From positions 2,108,001 through 2,172,000 of the forward strand of contig NZ_CP181167.1 of assembly GCF_047824785.1 (NCBI RefSeq): a DNA stretch of 64,000 bases, written 5' to 3'. A model generated the notes under the pieces. The model had not been told where the DNA came from and made no database searches. It saw only the letters and a list, made by a program, of their open reading frames with translations. Positions 1 through 8,130 of the stretch are shown in pieces. This DNA is from Nitrobacter sp039808345. Lineage in GTDB: Bacteria; Pseudomonadota; Alphaproteobacteria; Rhizobiales; Xanthobacteraceae. The number at the start of each line of letters is the position of its first letter. The stretch's first letter is position 1. A program made the translations under genes and the position numbers.

Positions 1-208
1 GTCCGTTGGGACGCCTGCTCGCTTGCCGCTGTCGATCTCCGCCTTCTTCACCCATTCCAGCAGGGTATGGCCGGAACAGCCAATCTTGGGGGCTATCGCC
101 TCAATCGCAGCCCAGCGGGACGGATACTCGCTGCCGTGATCCAAAACCATTCGAACCGCTCGGGCCCGAACCTCCGGTGAAAACTTGTTCGTCGTCTTGC
201 TTGTCATG
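1..208 (-). CDS. IS3-family transposase OrfA, partial
   Basis: The minus strand from the ATG at 206-208 codes for 69 residues before the window edge. It begins MTSKTTNKFSPEVRARAVRM and carries a helix-turn-helix typical of IS3 OrfA proteins (WAAIEAIAPKIGCSGHTLLE, near residues 32-51). OrfA binds the element ends and supplies the N-terminal part of the OrfAB transposase made by frameshifting. The 3' part and OrfB are beyond the edge, so it is unknown whether the element is intact. Confidence 0.8.
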
Positions 209-257
209 GCTCCATCCTCTCAGGAGTTGGAGCCTCCGGCAAACCCGGGGCGGTTCA
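1..257 (-). mobile_element. IS3-family insertion sequence, left part only (runs off window edge)
   Basis: Reading the minus strand from 257, the sequence starts TGAACCGCCCCGGGTTTGCC, a terminal inverted repeat of the type seen on IS3-family elements, and is followed 49 bases later by a transposase orfA start. The repeat begins exactly where the neighbouring transposase (258-934) loses its homology, so this element has inserted into that gene. The other end and the target duplication lie outside the window. Confidence 0.75.
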
Positions 258-934
258 CACTCATATTTGAGGCTGCGCCACAGTCGTTCGATGAAGACGT
301 TGTCCATCCAGCGGCCGCGCCCGTCCATGGAGATGCGGATGCCGGCATCCTTCAGCGTCGTCGTGAAGGCGAAGCTAGTGAACTGCGAGCCTTGGTCGGT
401 GTTGAAGATGTCGGGCCTGCCATGGCAGGCGATCGCCTCTTCGAGAGCGGCAACACAGAAGTCGGCATCCATCGTGTTCGACAACCGCCAGGCCAGGACC
501 TTGCGGCTGAACCAGTCCATGATGGCCACGAGGTAAAGGAAGCCGCGCCGCATCGGGATATAGGTCACATCGGCACACCAAACGTGATCCGGCCGCTCGA
601 TCGCCAGGTGCCGCAGCAGGTAGGGATAGATGCGATGCTGCGGATGCGGCTCGCTGGTTCTCGGCGCCTGGTAGATCGGCGACAGACCGATCTTGCGCAT
701 CAGCCGCCGGACCCGCTTGCGACCCACGCACCAGCCCTGACGCCGCAGATGCCGGGCCATCTGCCGGGAGCCATACCAGGGCGTCTCCATGAAGGCCTCG
801 TCGATGGTGCGCATCAGTTCGAGGTTCTCGGGCGTCTCGCCGGCGGGCTGTCGGTAGAACGACGCCCGCGAGATCGAGACCAGTTCGCACTGGCGGCGGA
901 TCGAGAGCCGGTTGTGATCGGGGTCAATCATCAT
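258..934 (-). pseudogene. IS3-family transposase OrfB, C-terminus removed by another IS
   Basis: The first 226 or so residues are a normal IS3-type rve integrase: a DDE triad is visible as D in WCADVTYIP, D in IFNTDQGSQF and E in FIERLWRSLKYE. Homology stops just after the last motif, where the second IS begins, and the frame then runs on into that IS for about 50 meaningless residues to a stop near 101. About 50 C-terminal residues of the usual 275-280 are missing. The catalytic triad is complete, but activity is doubtful without the C-terminus and the lost IS end. Confidence 0.8.
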
Positions 935-951
935 TCTCCTCCGATCCAGGC

Positions 952-1233
952 TCAGCGATCGAAGGCCTTGGCCAAAAAATCCCGCTCAACGACAAGCTGG
1001 CCAATCTTGGCGTGCAGCTTGGTCACCTCGGCTTCCCGGCCGACCTGCGCATCAGCAGCCTTGTCGTCGAACGTCTTGGCCAGGTTCTCGATGGCCTGCC
1101 GTTTCCACTGCGTAATCTGGTTCGGATGAAGCTGGTGCTTTGTCGCCAGTTCCGAAATCGTCCGCTCGCCACGGATCGCCTCAAGCGCAACCTTGGCCTT
1201 GAACTCAGCCGTAAATCGTCTGCGTGTCTTCAT
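952..1233 (-). CDS. IS3-family transposase OrfA
   Basis: The product is 93 residues, a full-length OrfA of the IS3 family. It starts MKTRRRFTAEFKAKVALEAI and contains the usual helix-turn-helix (ISELATKHQLHPNQITQWKR) followed by a charged helix that would form the OrfA/OrfB leucine-zipper-like region. It ends 17 bases before the OrfB start, so the pair may be expressed by frameshifting or by separate starts. It is about half identical in plan, not in sequence, to the partial OrfA at 1-208, so the two elements are different IS3 types. Confidence 0.85.
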   Translation of the reverse strand: MKTRRRFTAEFKAKVALEAIRGERTISELATKHQLHPNQITQWKRQAIENLAKTFDDKAADAQVGREAEVTKLHAKIGQLVVERDFLAKAFDR

Positions 1234-1299
1234 ACCGGATCGTCCTTTTCATCGGGCGATCCACCTTATGCCCCTGTCTCAGAAACCGGCACCACCTCA

Positions 1300-2049
1300 G
1301 CCACCTTTGTTTTGTGCGCAGGCGCATTGGAGAACGAGGCAATTTTGCGGCGCTCTGTTCAGCACAGCGATCCCTGCTTCCTGTCGGGTCATGGTGTCGT
1401 GTCGCGTCTACTTAGAGTGGCTCCGAGGCGAACCATAGAGACACCGCTGTCGGCCATGCTGTTTCGCGATTTTGGGGGCGGAAGCGACATCCAGCACCAA
1501 GTTTGTGTCCTTGCCAGAGAGGCTACGGACCATATCTCTGGCGCAATTTTCGCGGCCACACCGGATGCAATGGAAATGTCAGGCCAAGAAATTGAGACTC
1601 AGGGTCCGGGTCTGTACCTCTCTGTAACGTCAGTCTTCCGACTGGACGAAGATCCCTCAACAGGTCTCGGCCTTCTGGCCGACGACGGCGGTGGCGACTT
1701 ACGTCTGCTTGACGCGGATCGGTTCGTAGAGCGCTTCGAGGCACGAAGCCAGATCGCCATGGCAGAAGCAAGTCGCTTCATCGCGGCATTGGAATGCCAG
1801 ATTGGGCATTTGGAAGACCTACGCGAACCGCAATCGAAGTATCTGGTTCACGAAACCCTGCTTTCCAACAACATCCCGAATATGCCGCCGGCCGTCCATC
1901 TTGCCGCCGCGCCCGGAATCTCGAACGCCTTTCTTCTTGGAGCTAATCGATGGCCCACTGCGGGGGTAAGCAATCCTGCGGTTCTACTTGGCGCACTGGC
2001 GCATAGCGTCGCTACCCAGCTGACCAAACTTGGCAAAAGCCCATATTGA
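1300..2049 (+). pseudogene. C-terminal fragment of a probable GMC-family oxidoreductase
   Basis: The open frame here continues into the IS on its left, so the true N-terminus has been lost. The remaining roughly 250 residues open with FVLCAGALENEAILRRS, which resembles the GMC oxidoreductase motif in which an Ala-Gly-Ala/Glu-Asn segment precedes substrate-domain residues. They end with AGVSNPAVLLGALAHSVATQ, like the conserved C-terminal NPT-type segment of GMC flavoproteins. The FAD-binding N-terminus is absent, so no activity is expected. The middle part is poorly conserved and the family call is moderate. The original substrate cannot be inferred. Confidence 0.5.
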
Positions 2050-2166
2050 AAAAGGTTTCCATAGGATCGCGGCCGAGCCGTCTATGGCGACACCCCGCCG
2101 CCGATCAGCAATCCGCAGCCGACCAAGGCCGATCGTTTCAGAGTGAAAAAACAAGCAGTGAACACT

Positions 2167-2186
2167 CCACCGCCTGAAGGCGGTGG
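2167..2186. repeat. Subterminal hairpin of the IS200-type element
   Basis: CCACCGCC-TGAA-GGCGGTGG is an 8-bp perfect stem with a four-base loop. It lies downstream of tnpA (right end of the element relative to tnpA). A second stem, GATCGCCCC/GGGGCGAT, follows at 2213-2232 close to the tnpA stop and may be a terminator. Confidence 0.65.
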
Positions 2187-2236
2187 CTTCAGGTTACGGC
2201 TGGAAGCCGGATTGATCGCCCCTTCGGGGCGATTGG

Positions 2237-2665
2237 TCAAACCACCTTGAAGTTGTCATCCGGCTCTTCCGGCTTCTGATCCTCGATATATTTTTTCCAG
2301 ATCTCGTCGGTCACGTTGCCGCTTGTGGCGGCCCAGTATCCCCGGGACCACAGATGCTGCCCCCAATACCTCTTTCTCAGCGATTGATATTCCGACAGAA
2401 GCTTATGTGAACTCTTTCCTTTCAGGTATTGGACCGCTCGCGATACCGACAGGTGCGGAGGTATCGAGAACAACATATGAACGTGATCCCGGTTGATCGC
2501 CCCCGCAGGGATCGACATCTCATGACTGCGGGGAATCTCCCGAAGCAGTTCTCTCGCCCGAAGACCAACGTCCCCTACCAAAACCGGATACCGATACTTG
2601 GTCACCCAAACAATATGATACTTGCAATCCCAAACCGTGTGGCTGCCTGATTCCTCCAATCGCAT
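2237..2665 (-). CDS. tnpA: IS200/IS605-family transposase (Y1 HUH type)
   Basis: The 142-residue product matches the usual size of single-domain Y1 transposases, which cut and rejoin single-stranded DNA. The metal-binding HUH motif is seen as HVH in INRDHVHMLFSIPP, and the catalytic tyrosine is probably the Y of DEIWKKYIEDQ near the C-terminus. Both motifs are present, so it may be active. The start ATG lies inside a small palindrome (2662-2675). Confidence 0.9.
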   Translation of the reverse strand: MRLEESGSHTVWDCKYHIVWVTKYRYPVLVGDVGLRARELLREIPRSHEMSIPAGAINRDHVHMLFSIPPHLSVSRAVQYLKGKSSHKLLSEYQSLRKRYWGQHLWSRGYWAATSGNVTDEIWKKYIEDQKPEEPDDNFKVV

Positions 2666-2688
2666 CCGAGGATGCTAATGCATCCCGT

Positions 2689-2700
2689 CGCCTAAAGGCG
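2689..2700. repeat. Subterminal hairpin of the IS200-type element, upstream end
   Basis: CGCC-TAAA-GGCG is a 4-bp stem with a four-base loop and matches the core of the hairpin at 2167-2186 (CGCC-TGAA-GGCG). The paired hairpins mark the two ends of the element. Confidence 0.55.
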
Positions 2701-2784
2701 AGGGGTTTACTGATCCCAGAAACAGGCCGCCAAACACATTGGCTTGTTCGGCGGGGGCTCGTGGGGGAAATGAGCCTGTTCTAA

Positions 2785-2973
2785 CGGTTCTTTTGCAATC
2801 TCACTTTAGGCATTTTCTGTCTTGTTCTGTCTTGCGCGGCTATCGCCTCGGCGGCAGCGCTGGCAGTGTGCGCGATGCTGATGGCCGTCTTCGCCTATGG
2901 CCACCTGGGGTTGCTCCTGTCCATCGGCACGGGCCTTATCGCAAATCGGGGGGTGCGGCACCATGCATGGTAA
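2785..2973 (+). pseudogene. Possible C-terminal remnant of a membrane protein
   Basis: The frame opens after a TAA at 2782-2784 and codes for about 62 residues without a start codon near its beginning. It is strongly hydrophobic (LGIFCLVLSCAAIASAAALA, then MLMAVFAYGHLGLLLSIG) and ends NRGVRHHAW. Its stop overlaps the next gene by 11 bases (ATGCATGGTAA), the kind of overlap found between genes translated together. I infer that it is the tail of a polytopic membrane protein whose 5' part was lost on the IS200 side. It could be chance. Confidence 0.35.
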
Positions 2974-4093
2974 GCCAGCCTATACCAGCGCTGTTCTGGA
3001 TTGCGCTGGCATCCGCGCTCTGGATGCCGCCGATTGGGAGACGCTGGCCGCCAACGCCATGGCGGACAATCCGTTCTACGCACGGCAATATGTGTTGGCG
3101 GGGCTCGATACCATCGACAAGCGAGCCAATCTCATGGCGGTCGCCGTCTGGAACACGCAGGGACAATTGGCCGGCCTGTTCCCCTTTCGTCATCGGATAT
3201 TCCCGCCATTCCCCTGGCCCGTGGCGCAAGGAGCGGAAAATCTCTATCAATTGAGCGGAATGCCTTTGGTGGCGCGGGAGGGCGCGCGGGAAATCGTTGC
3301 GGTCTGGCTCGACGCCATCACCGCTCGGCGGGCTCCGGGCCTTTGGACCATGGCAAATTTCGATGCCGATCATCCGCTTCGGGGCATGATCGAAGACGCG
3401 GCGGCAACGAGAGGATTAACGACACGCCTCGTTGTGCCCTATCTGCGGCCATATTTTACAGGGCAGCTTGCTGGTCTTGACGCTCACGCTACCGAGGTGA
3501 TCGCGAAAAACCGGCTCAAGGATATTCAGCGCAATCTGCGTCGGCTTCGCGATATGGGGGACTTCGCCTTCGAGCGCATCAGGGAGCCTGCCACGCTACG
3601 CGAGCGTCTCGAACAGTTCCTGGCTCTGGAGCAGGCAGGCTGGAAAGGTGAACGCGGCACGGCCTTCCTGTCGGACGATTTGCATGCCGATTTTGCTCGT
3701 CGCGCCTTTGCCGGCATTGCTGGAAACGAGGGGTTGACGGTGATTGACAGTCTCTTGCTGGACGGTCGGCCCATCGCCATGAGCATCAATATCACCAAGG
3801 GCCGAACCGCTTTCACACCTAAATGCACCTATGATGAGAGCTTGCGCAAATACGGGCCCGGTATGGTGCTGGAATATCTGGTCATCGAGCGCTTCTATGC
3901 CGAAAGGGAGTTCGCCGACATGGACGCTGCAACCACAAGCGGAGGCCATGTGGTCCTCGGCTTGTGGGATGGGCGGAAAGCGATGGGCCGGTTGATTCTT
4001 GGGCCTGCCGATTGGCGCACCGACCTGTTCGCGAAAGGGTGGCAGGCCGCTTATGAAGGCAAGCAGCGCCTCAAGAAACTCCTCAAGCGGTAA
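2963..4093 (+). CDS. CelD/FemAB-like GNAT-superfamily acyltransferase
   Basis: The product is 376 residues from the ATG at 2963, chosen because it overlaps the upstream membrane-protein remnant and because the region before it does not look like the family. The C-terminal half has the FemAB/CelD-type fold signature: a basic stretch (KNRLKDIQRNLRRLRDMGD), then ALEQAGWKGERGTAFL, then SINITKGRTAFTPKCTYDES and LRKYGPGMVLEYLVIERFY. Proteins of this group are often found with polysaccharide or cell-surface genes. Here the neighbours have been lost, so the substrate is unknown. Confidence 0.65.
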   Translation: MHGKPAYTSAVLDCAGIRALDAADWETLAANAMADNPFYARQYVLAGLDTIDKRANLMAVAVWNTQGQLAGLFPFRHRIFPPFPWPVAQGAENLYQLSGMPLVAREGAREIVAVWLDAITARRAPGLWTMANFDADHPLRGMIEDAAATRGLTTRLVVPYLRPYFTGQLAGLDAHATEVIAKNRLKDIQRNLRRLRDMGDFAFERIREPATLRERLEQFLALEQAGWKGERGTAFLSDDLHADFARRAFAGIAGNEGLTVIDSLLLDGRPIAMSINITKGRTAFTPKCTYDESLRKYGPGMVLEYLVIERFYAEREFADMDAATTSGGHVVLGLWDGRKAMGRLILGPADWRTDLFAKGWQAAYEGKQRLKKLLKR

Positions 4094-4361
4094 TCGGCCG
4101 CAGCCCGCCCCGAAGAGCCGCAATGACGGCGGCAAGAAACGACATCACGAACACAGGACATGGACTGAACTCCGCCTGCCATAGCGCTCAGGCATATCGC
4201 GCCAAAGGCGCGCCATTCGCCTTGAGAAATGGCAGCTCTCAATGAAACGTGGGTTCGAATTTTGCTCGCGAACCGGCGCGCCAAGGCATCATCATCTTAC
4301 GGACCGGCATGGAACATCCTGCATCAGGAGGTATAGTTCAGGGATTCGCTCTGGAGGTTCC

Positions 4362-4763
4362 ATGAAGAAGATCATACTTGCCACGTCGTTAATGCTGGGG
4401 GCTGCGCTGCTGTCGACCCCGTCCATGGCGGTCCCCGCCGCGCCGGGCGCTATTCCGTTGTCGACCGCGCTCCAGCCGGTTCAATTCTTTTACGGCGGAC
4501 GAAACTACTGTTGGTACAACATGGGGTGGCATGGCCCCGGATTCTATTGGTGCGGCTTCGCATCGCGGCGCGGCATGGGCTGGGGCGGCGGCGCGGGCTG
4601 GCGTGGCTGGGACCATAGAGGCGGTGGTCGCCACTTGGGTGGACCTCCGCGCCGTCACGGTCACGGCGTTCATCGCGGTGGCGTTCATCGCGGTGACAGA
4701 GGGCCCATGCGGCACGGCGGAAGTCCTGGCCGACACGGCGGGGGCCACGGCGGCCGCCACTAA
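4362..4763 (+). CDS. Small exported Gly/His/Arg-rich protein
   Basis: The 133-residue product starts at an ATG preceded by GGAGG. Residues 1-23 form a signal peptide (MKKIILATSLMLGAALL, cleavage near SMA-VP). A short Tyr/Trp-rich middle part (FFYGGRNYCWYNMGWHGPGF) is followed by a low-complexity tail of Gly, His and Arg up to the C-terminus. Similar exported proteins with a YYC/W patch and Gly-rich tails are common hypotheticals in Bradyrhizobium relatives. The His-rich tail could bind metal, but that is only a suggestion. A hairpin that may be its terminator follows at 4840. Confidence 0.75.
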   Translation: MKKIILATSLMLGAALLSTPSMAVPAAPGAIPLSTALQPVQFFYGGRNYCWYNMGWHGPGFYWCGFASRRGMGWGGGAGWRGWDHRGGGRHLGGPPRRHGHGVHRGGVHRGDRGPMRHGGSPGRHGGGHGGRH

Positions 4764-4839
4764 GCTCGCCGTGCCCTGCTCTGGTGGCAGGGCGCGCGCC
4801 GCACCCCCCGCTTTCCATATGAACATTGCATGAGTTCAG

Positions 4840-4868
4840 GAACGGGTCTGCCGCACAGACCCGTTCTC
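4840..4868 (+). terminator. Probable transcription terminator hairpin
   Basis: An 11-bp perfect stem GAACGGGTCTG / CAGACCCGTTC encloses the loop CCGCA and is followed by TCTCTG. The T-tract is weak. It lies 77 bases after the Gly/His-rich protein gene. Confidence 0.5.
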
Positions 4869-4920
4869 TGTCGACGAGGCCAGTCCAAGAGGCCTGGCGC
4901 CACCTGGCGCCGCCTTCGCA

Positions 4921-4950
4921 TTGACGCGCTCGCGTTCTCTTTGACATAAT
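4921..4950 (+). promoter_or_regulatory. Candidate sigma70-type promoter
   Basis: TTGACG at 4921-4926 and CATAAT at 4945-4950 are separated by 18 bases. Transcription would start near 4957, just upstream of the GTG start used for the GrlR-like gene. This position argues against the earlier in-frame ATG at 4949, which lies inside the -10 box. Confidence 0.45.
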
Positions 4951-4993
4951 GAGGCCGGGACAAGACAAAATTACCGGCTGCGAGCGGATCACC

Positions 4994-5344
4994 GTGAAAA
5001 ATGGGCTGTATTCGATTCACATCGCCTTGCTCGACGGGCGTCTGGGCAAGGGCAGCGGCGTGTTGATGTTCCGCGACGGCAAAATTCTCGGCGGCGATGC
5101 CTATCTGTTCTATACGGGCAGCTATCTCACAAAAGAGGATGGCACTTTCAAGGGCGAGGTTATGATTCAGCGCCATACGCCCAGCCCCGATCCGAACCTG
5201 CTGTTCAGCAGCGCGGAGCCCGTGGGGATCGGCGTTACCGGAACATTCACGGATACGACCGGCGCGATGAACGGCACCGCCCTTGTCGGCAAGGCGAGCC
5301 AGATTTTCCAGGCCACGCTGCGCAGGTTGGCGGACGCGGATTAG
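4994..5344 (+). CDS. GrlR-family protein
   Basis: The 116-residue product reads VKNGLYSIHIALLDGRLGKG followed by GSGVLMFRDGKILGGDAYLF, the pattern of the GrlR family, a small beta-barrel fold first known as a negative regulator of type III secretion in enteropathogens. The GTG start is chosen because homologues begin near KNGLY, GAGCGGA sits upstream as a ribosome-binding site, and a promoter lies just before it. An ATG at 4949 would add 15 residues. No type III secretion genes are visible here, so the regulatory role may differ. Confidence 0.7.
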   Translation: MKNGLYSIHIALLDGRLGKGSGVLMFRDGKILGGDAYLFYTGSYLTKEDGTFKGEVMIQRHTPSPDPNLLFSSAEPVGIGVTGTFTDTTGAMNGTALVGKASQIFQATLRRLADAD

Positions 5345-5351
5345 GCCAGCG

Positions 5352-8033
5352 CTATTCCGCGGCGAGTTCCATGGGCGCGACCTGCGGCAGAACGATGTGA
5401 ATGCGCGTGCCCTGCCCGGAATCGGAGTCGAGTTCGACACGCCCTCCCAGCCGGCTCGTTACGATATTGTAGACAATGTGCAGGCCGAGGCCAGTTCCTC
5501 CTTGATCGCGTCTCGTCGTGAAGAACGGATCGAACGCCTTGCGCCGCACATCGGGGCTCATGCCGCAACCGTCGTCGGAGAATAGAATCCGGACATTGTT
5601 CTCCCCTACCCGCCGGACGGTAATATTGACCGCGCCGCCCTTGCCGTCCGGAAAGGCGTGCGCGACCGAATTGAGAACCAGGTTGGTCAACACCTGGCCG
5701 TAAGGCCCCGGATAGCTGTTCATCGTGAGATCGGGTTCGCAATCGACCGTCAACGCGACATGATGCTTGCGCAGGGCGGGACGCAGACTCATCACCACCT
5801 GCTCGGTGAGTTCGCCGAGGTCGAAGGTGCGCTTGTCCGAATAGCTGCGGTCCGCGGCAACCTGCTTGAATGACTGGACCAGTTCGGCCGCGCGATTGAG
5901 ATTGGCGACCAGTTGAGAGGCAGCGTCGCGATTGGCCGCGATGAAATCGTTGAGGCTTGAGCGCCGCAACTGCCCACGCTCGACCTCCTCTGCGAACAGG
6001 GCGATCTTTCGCTCCAGCGACGAGGCCACGGTCAGGCTGATGCCGACCGGATTGTTAACCTCATGGGCAACGCCCGCAACAAGACGCCCCAGCGCCGCCA
6101 GTTTCTCCGCCTCGATCAGCGAATTCTGGGTTGCGCGCAGATTACCGAGCGCCGCCTCGGCCGCGTCCTTGGCGCGCCGCATTTCCTGCTCGCTCCGCTT
6201 GCGGTCACCGATATCGAGCGCCACCGTGACGATATTCTCCACGTGGCCGTCGGCGTCGCAGATCGGCAGCTTGTTGACCAGCCATTGTCGCGTTTCGCCT
6301 GATGCATCCTGATATTCCTCTTCGTAGAAACCTAGCTCCTTCCCGCTCTCAAGGACCCGCCGGTCGGTCTCATCCGTCTTTACGGCATCGTCGCGCGACA
6401 TGACTTCGCCCGTCGTCCGTCCTATCGCATCGGCGGGCTCTATTCCGAAGATGCCCGCCATGTAGCGATTCATCAGGACGTAGCGCTGCTCCGCGTTCTT
6501 GACGTTGATAACCGCGGGCACGGTGTCGATCACCAGTTGCAGCAGGCGCCGCCCCTCCGCGATCGTCTCCTCGGCTCTTCTCTGATCTGTGATGTCGCGA
6601 ACCACGCCCTCATAACGAACGATGCGGCCCTCTTCGTCACGGACAGCGGCCGCGCTGTCGGAGAGCCACAGGACGCCGCCATCGCGCTGACGCACCTGAT
6701 ACTCGAATCCGCGAACCGTCCCGTCACGTTCCATTCGTTGCTGGTACCTGGCGCGCGCATCGGCATCGACGTAAACCGTCTGCGCGCTGTTGCCTATGCC
6801 GCGGAAGAGGTCGTCGGGGGTGTCATATCCCATCATACGCGCCAGCGCCGGATTGGCGTCGAGCAGTTGACCGGCCGGCGTCGTGACATAGATTCCGTCG
6901 ACCGAACCTTCGAACAGCTTGCGATAGCTCTCCTCGGCAAGCCGCTGCTCGGCAAGCGCCCGAACGGCAGCTTCGCGCGCGGAGTCCGCTTCAGCGAGCG
7001 TCCGGCGAAACACCTCCGCGGCCCGTGCGATATCCCCGATCTCGTTATCGACCTCGGTTGAAGGGATCGATGTTTCCTTCTGCCCGCCGGCCAGCTTCCG
7101 GATCGCCCTCGCGATCGCCTTCAGCGGCCGGACGGTCCGGCGGACCACGAACACCGCCGCAAGCAGGCCGATCACGATCCCCACGCCGCCGAGAATGATG
7201 CTCTGCCATTTGGTTTCAGCAAGCGTCCGGGCAAAATCGCGCGACAGCACCCGCTCGCGCTCCGCGCTGAGTTCGCGCAGCAGTTCCGTCACCTGCCCGA
7301 TCAACCGCCCCTCCGCGCCCAGCACATTCCTGTCGAGATCGGCGATCCGCCGCTCCCGCAAGGATACCGCGATCACGGCATCGGCGTAGGCCTCAACGGC
7401 GGCACGCACCTTCGGCTCGCCCACATGAATGGCGCGCATGTTCTCAGCCGCCCGCTCCGCGGTCGTGGGGTCGTGCCCAAGAAGTGCGGCCGCGACATCG
7501 CTTTGCGCTCGAAACAGTGCTTTCGACGCGGACTGATCGGCGGACTGCTCGATGATGAGTTCGAGTTTCTCGCGTAGCGGCGGCAGCGTTTCGATCAGCT
7601 TCGCGCGGTCCGCGATCAGGTTCGCGGCCTGCTCTATGCCCTTGCGGTAGTGCTCCAGTCGGGGCGTGACGCCATCAATCATCTCCTGCTGCTCCGGAGC
7701 AAGCTTGATGCGCGTCTTCTTAAGCATCTCGTTCAAGGACGACGTCGCGCCCCACACCCGGCTGGACGGGGCCTGTGGATCGGTGACGTAGTCCCGCGCC
7801 GCCAGCCGCAGTTCGTTCATGCGGCGGTCAAGCTCCTCGGCGAGGTCGACGACGCTGTCCAGCCGCTGCAGTTCGGCAAAGGTGTTGTCGAGATGACGGG
7901 TCGCGACGACATTGGCCACGCTGGTTATCACGATGATCGCCAGCACCAGGAAGAAACCGCCAAAGGTGATCTGGCCGATCGACAGCGAGGACGATTTCAT
8001 CCGCTGAAAGAATGCTCCGAACCCAGATGGCAT
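5352..8033 (-). CDS. Membrane-bound PAS-domain sensor histidine kinase
   Basis: The product has 893 residues. In order: a membrane helix at about 20-44, a periplasmic helical sensor region to about 275, a second membrane helix at 278-298, HAMP to about 352, PAS domains at about 365-485 and 495-615, then the dimerisation helix with the phospho-acceptor H657 in LVAGVAHEVNNPVG. The ATPase domain shows the N box (LTNLVLNSVAHAF), DDGCGM, FDPFFTTR and GTGLGLH. All catalytic motifs are present. Its partner regulator is not adjacent, so it is an orphan in this window. The signal is unknown. Confidence 0.9.
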   Translation of the reverse strand: MPSGFGAFFQRMKSSSLSIGQITFGGFFLVLAIIVITSVANVVATRHLDNTFAELQRLDSVVDLAEELDRRMNELRLAARDYVTDPQAPSSRVWGATSSLNEMLKKTRIKLAPEQQEMIDGVTPRLEHYRKGIEQAANLIADRAKLIETLPPLREKLELIIEQSADQSASKALFRAQSDVAAALLGHDPTTAERAAENMRAIHVGEPKVRAAVEAYADAVIAVSLRERRIADLDRNVLGAEGRLIGQVTELLRELSAERERVLSRDFARTLAETKWQSIILGGVGIVIGLLAAVFVVRRTVRPLKAIARAIRKLAGGQKETSIPSTEVDNEIGDIARAAEVFRRTLAEADSAREAAVRALAEQRLAEESYRKLFEGSVDGIYVTTPAGQLLDANPALARMMGYDTPDDLFRGIGNSAQTVYVDADARARYQQRMERDGTVRGFEYQVRQRDGGVLWLSDSAAAVRDEEGRIVRYEGVVRDITDQRRAEETIAEGRRLLQLVIDTVPAVINVKNAEQRYVLMNRYMAGIFGIEPADAIGRTTGEVMSRDDAVKTDETDRRVLESGKELGFYEEEYQDASGETRQWLVNKLPICDADGHVENIVTVALDIGDRKRSEQEMRRAKDAAEAALGNLRATQNSLIEAEKLAALGRLVAGVAHEVNNPVGISLTVASSLERKIALFAEEVERGQLRRSSLNDFIAANRDAASQLVANLNRAAELVQSFKQVAADRSYSDKRTFDLGELTEQVVMSLRPALRKHHVALTVDCEPDLTMNSYPGPYGQVLTNLVLNSVAHAFPDGKGGAVNITVRRVGENNVRILFSDDGCGMSPDVRRKAFDPFFTTRRDQGGTGLGLHIVYNIVTSRLGGRVELDSDSGQGTRIHIVLPQVAPMELAAE

Positions 8034-8103
8034 GGCGTTTTGGACCGGCTCCCGACGCTCCTGTATAGGCCGGATTGCCGCTTCGGGGAACAGGAAGACT
8101 GGA

Positions 8104-8127
8104 CTGGCGGGCTGGCGGGCTGGCGGG
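8104..8127. repeat. Three tandem copies of an 8-bp unit
   Basis: CTGGCGGG occurs three times in direct succession in the 97-base gap between the sensor kinase start (8033) and the stop of the indolepyruvate oxidoreductase gene (8131). Confidence 0.8.
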
Positions 8128-8130
8128 CGC

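Larger units (their letters stand above)
258..1299 (-). mobile_element. IS3-family insertion sequence, interrupted at its 3' end
   Basis: This element contains an orfA (952-1233) and an orfB (258-934) on the minus strand. Its outer end upstream of orfA lies near 1299, where the minus strand reads TGAGGTGGTGCCGGTTTC before coding sequence of a different kind begins on the other side. The exact end is a guess. Its 3' end has been cut off by the second IS3 element at 257. Confidence 0.7.
2163..2712 (-). mobile_element. Solo IS200-type element (IS200/IS605 family, tnpA only)
   Basis: A single Y1 transposase gene is bracketed by short perfect hairpins at 2167-2186 and 2689-2700, as expected for IS200/IS605 elements whose ends are recognised as single-stranded hairpins. 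No tnpB lies next to it. The boundaries are set by the hairpins and are approximate, since these elements have no inverted repeats or target duplications. Confidence 0.7.
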
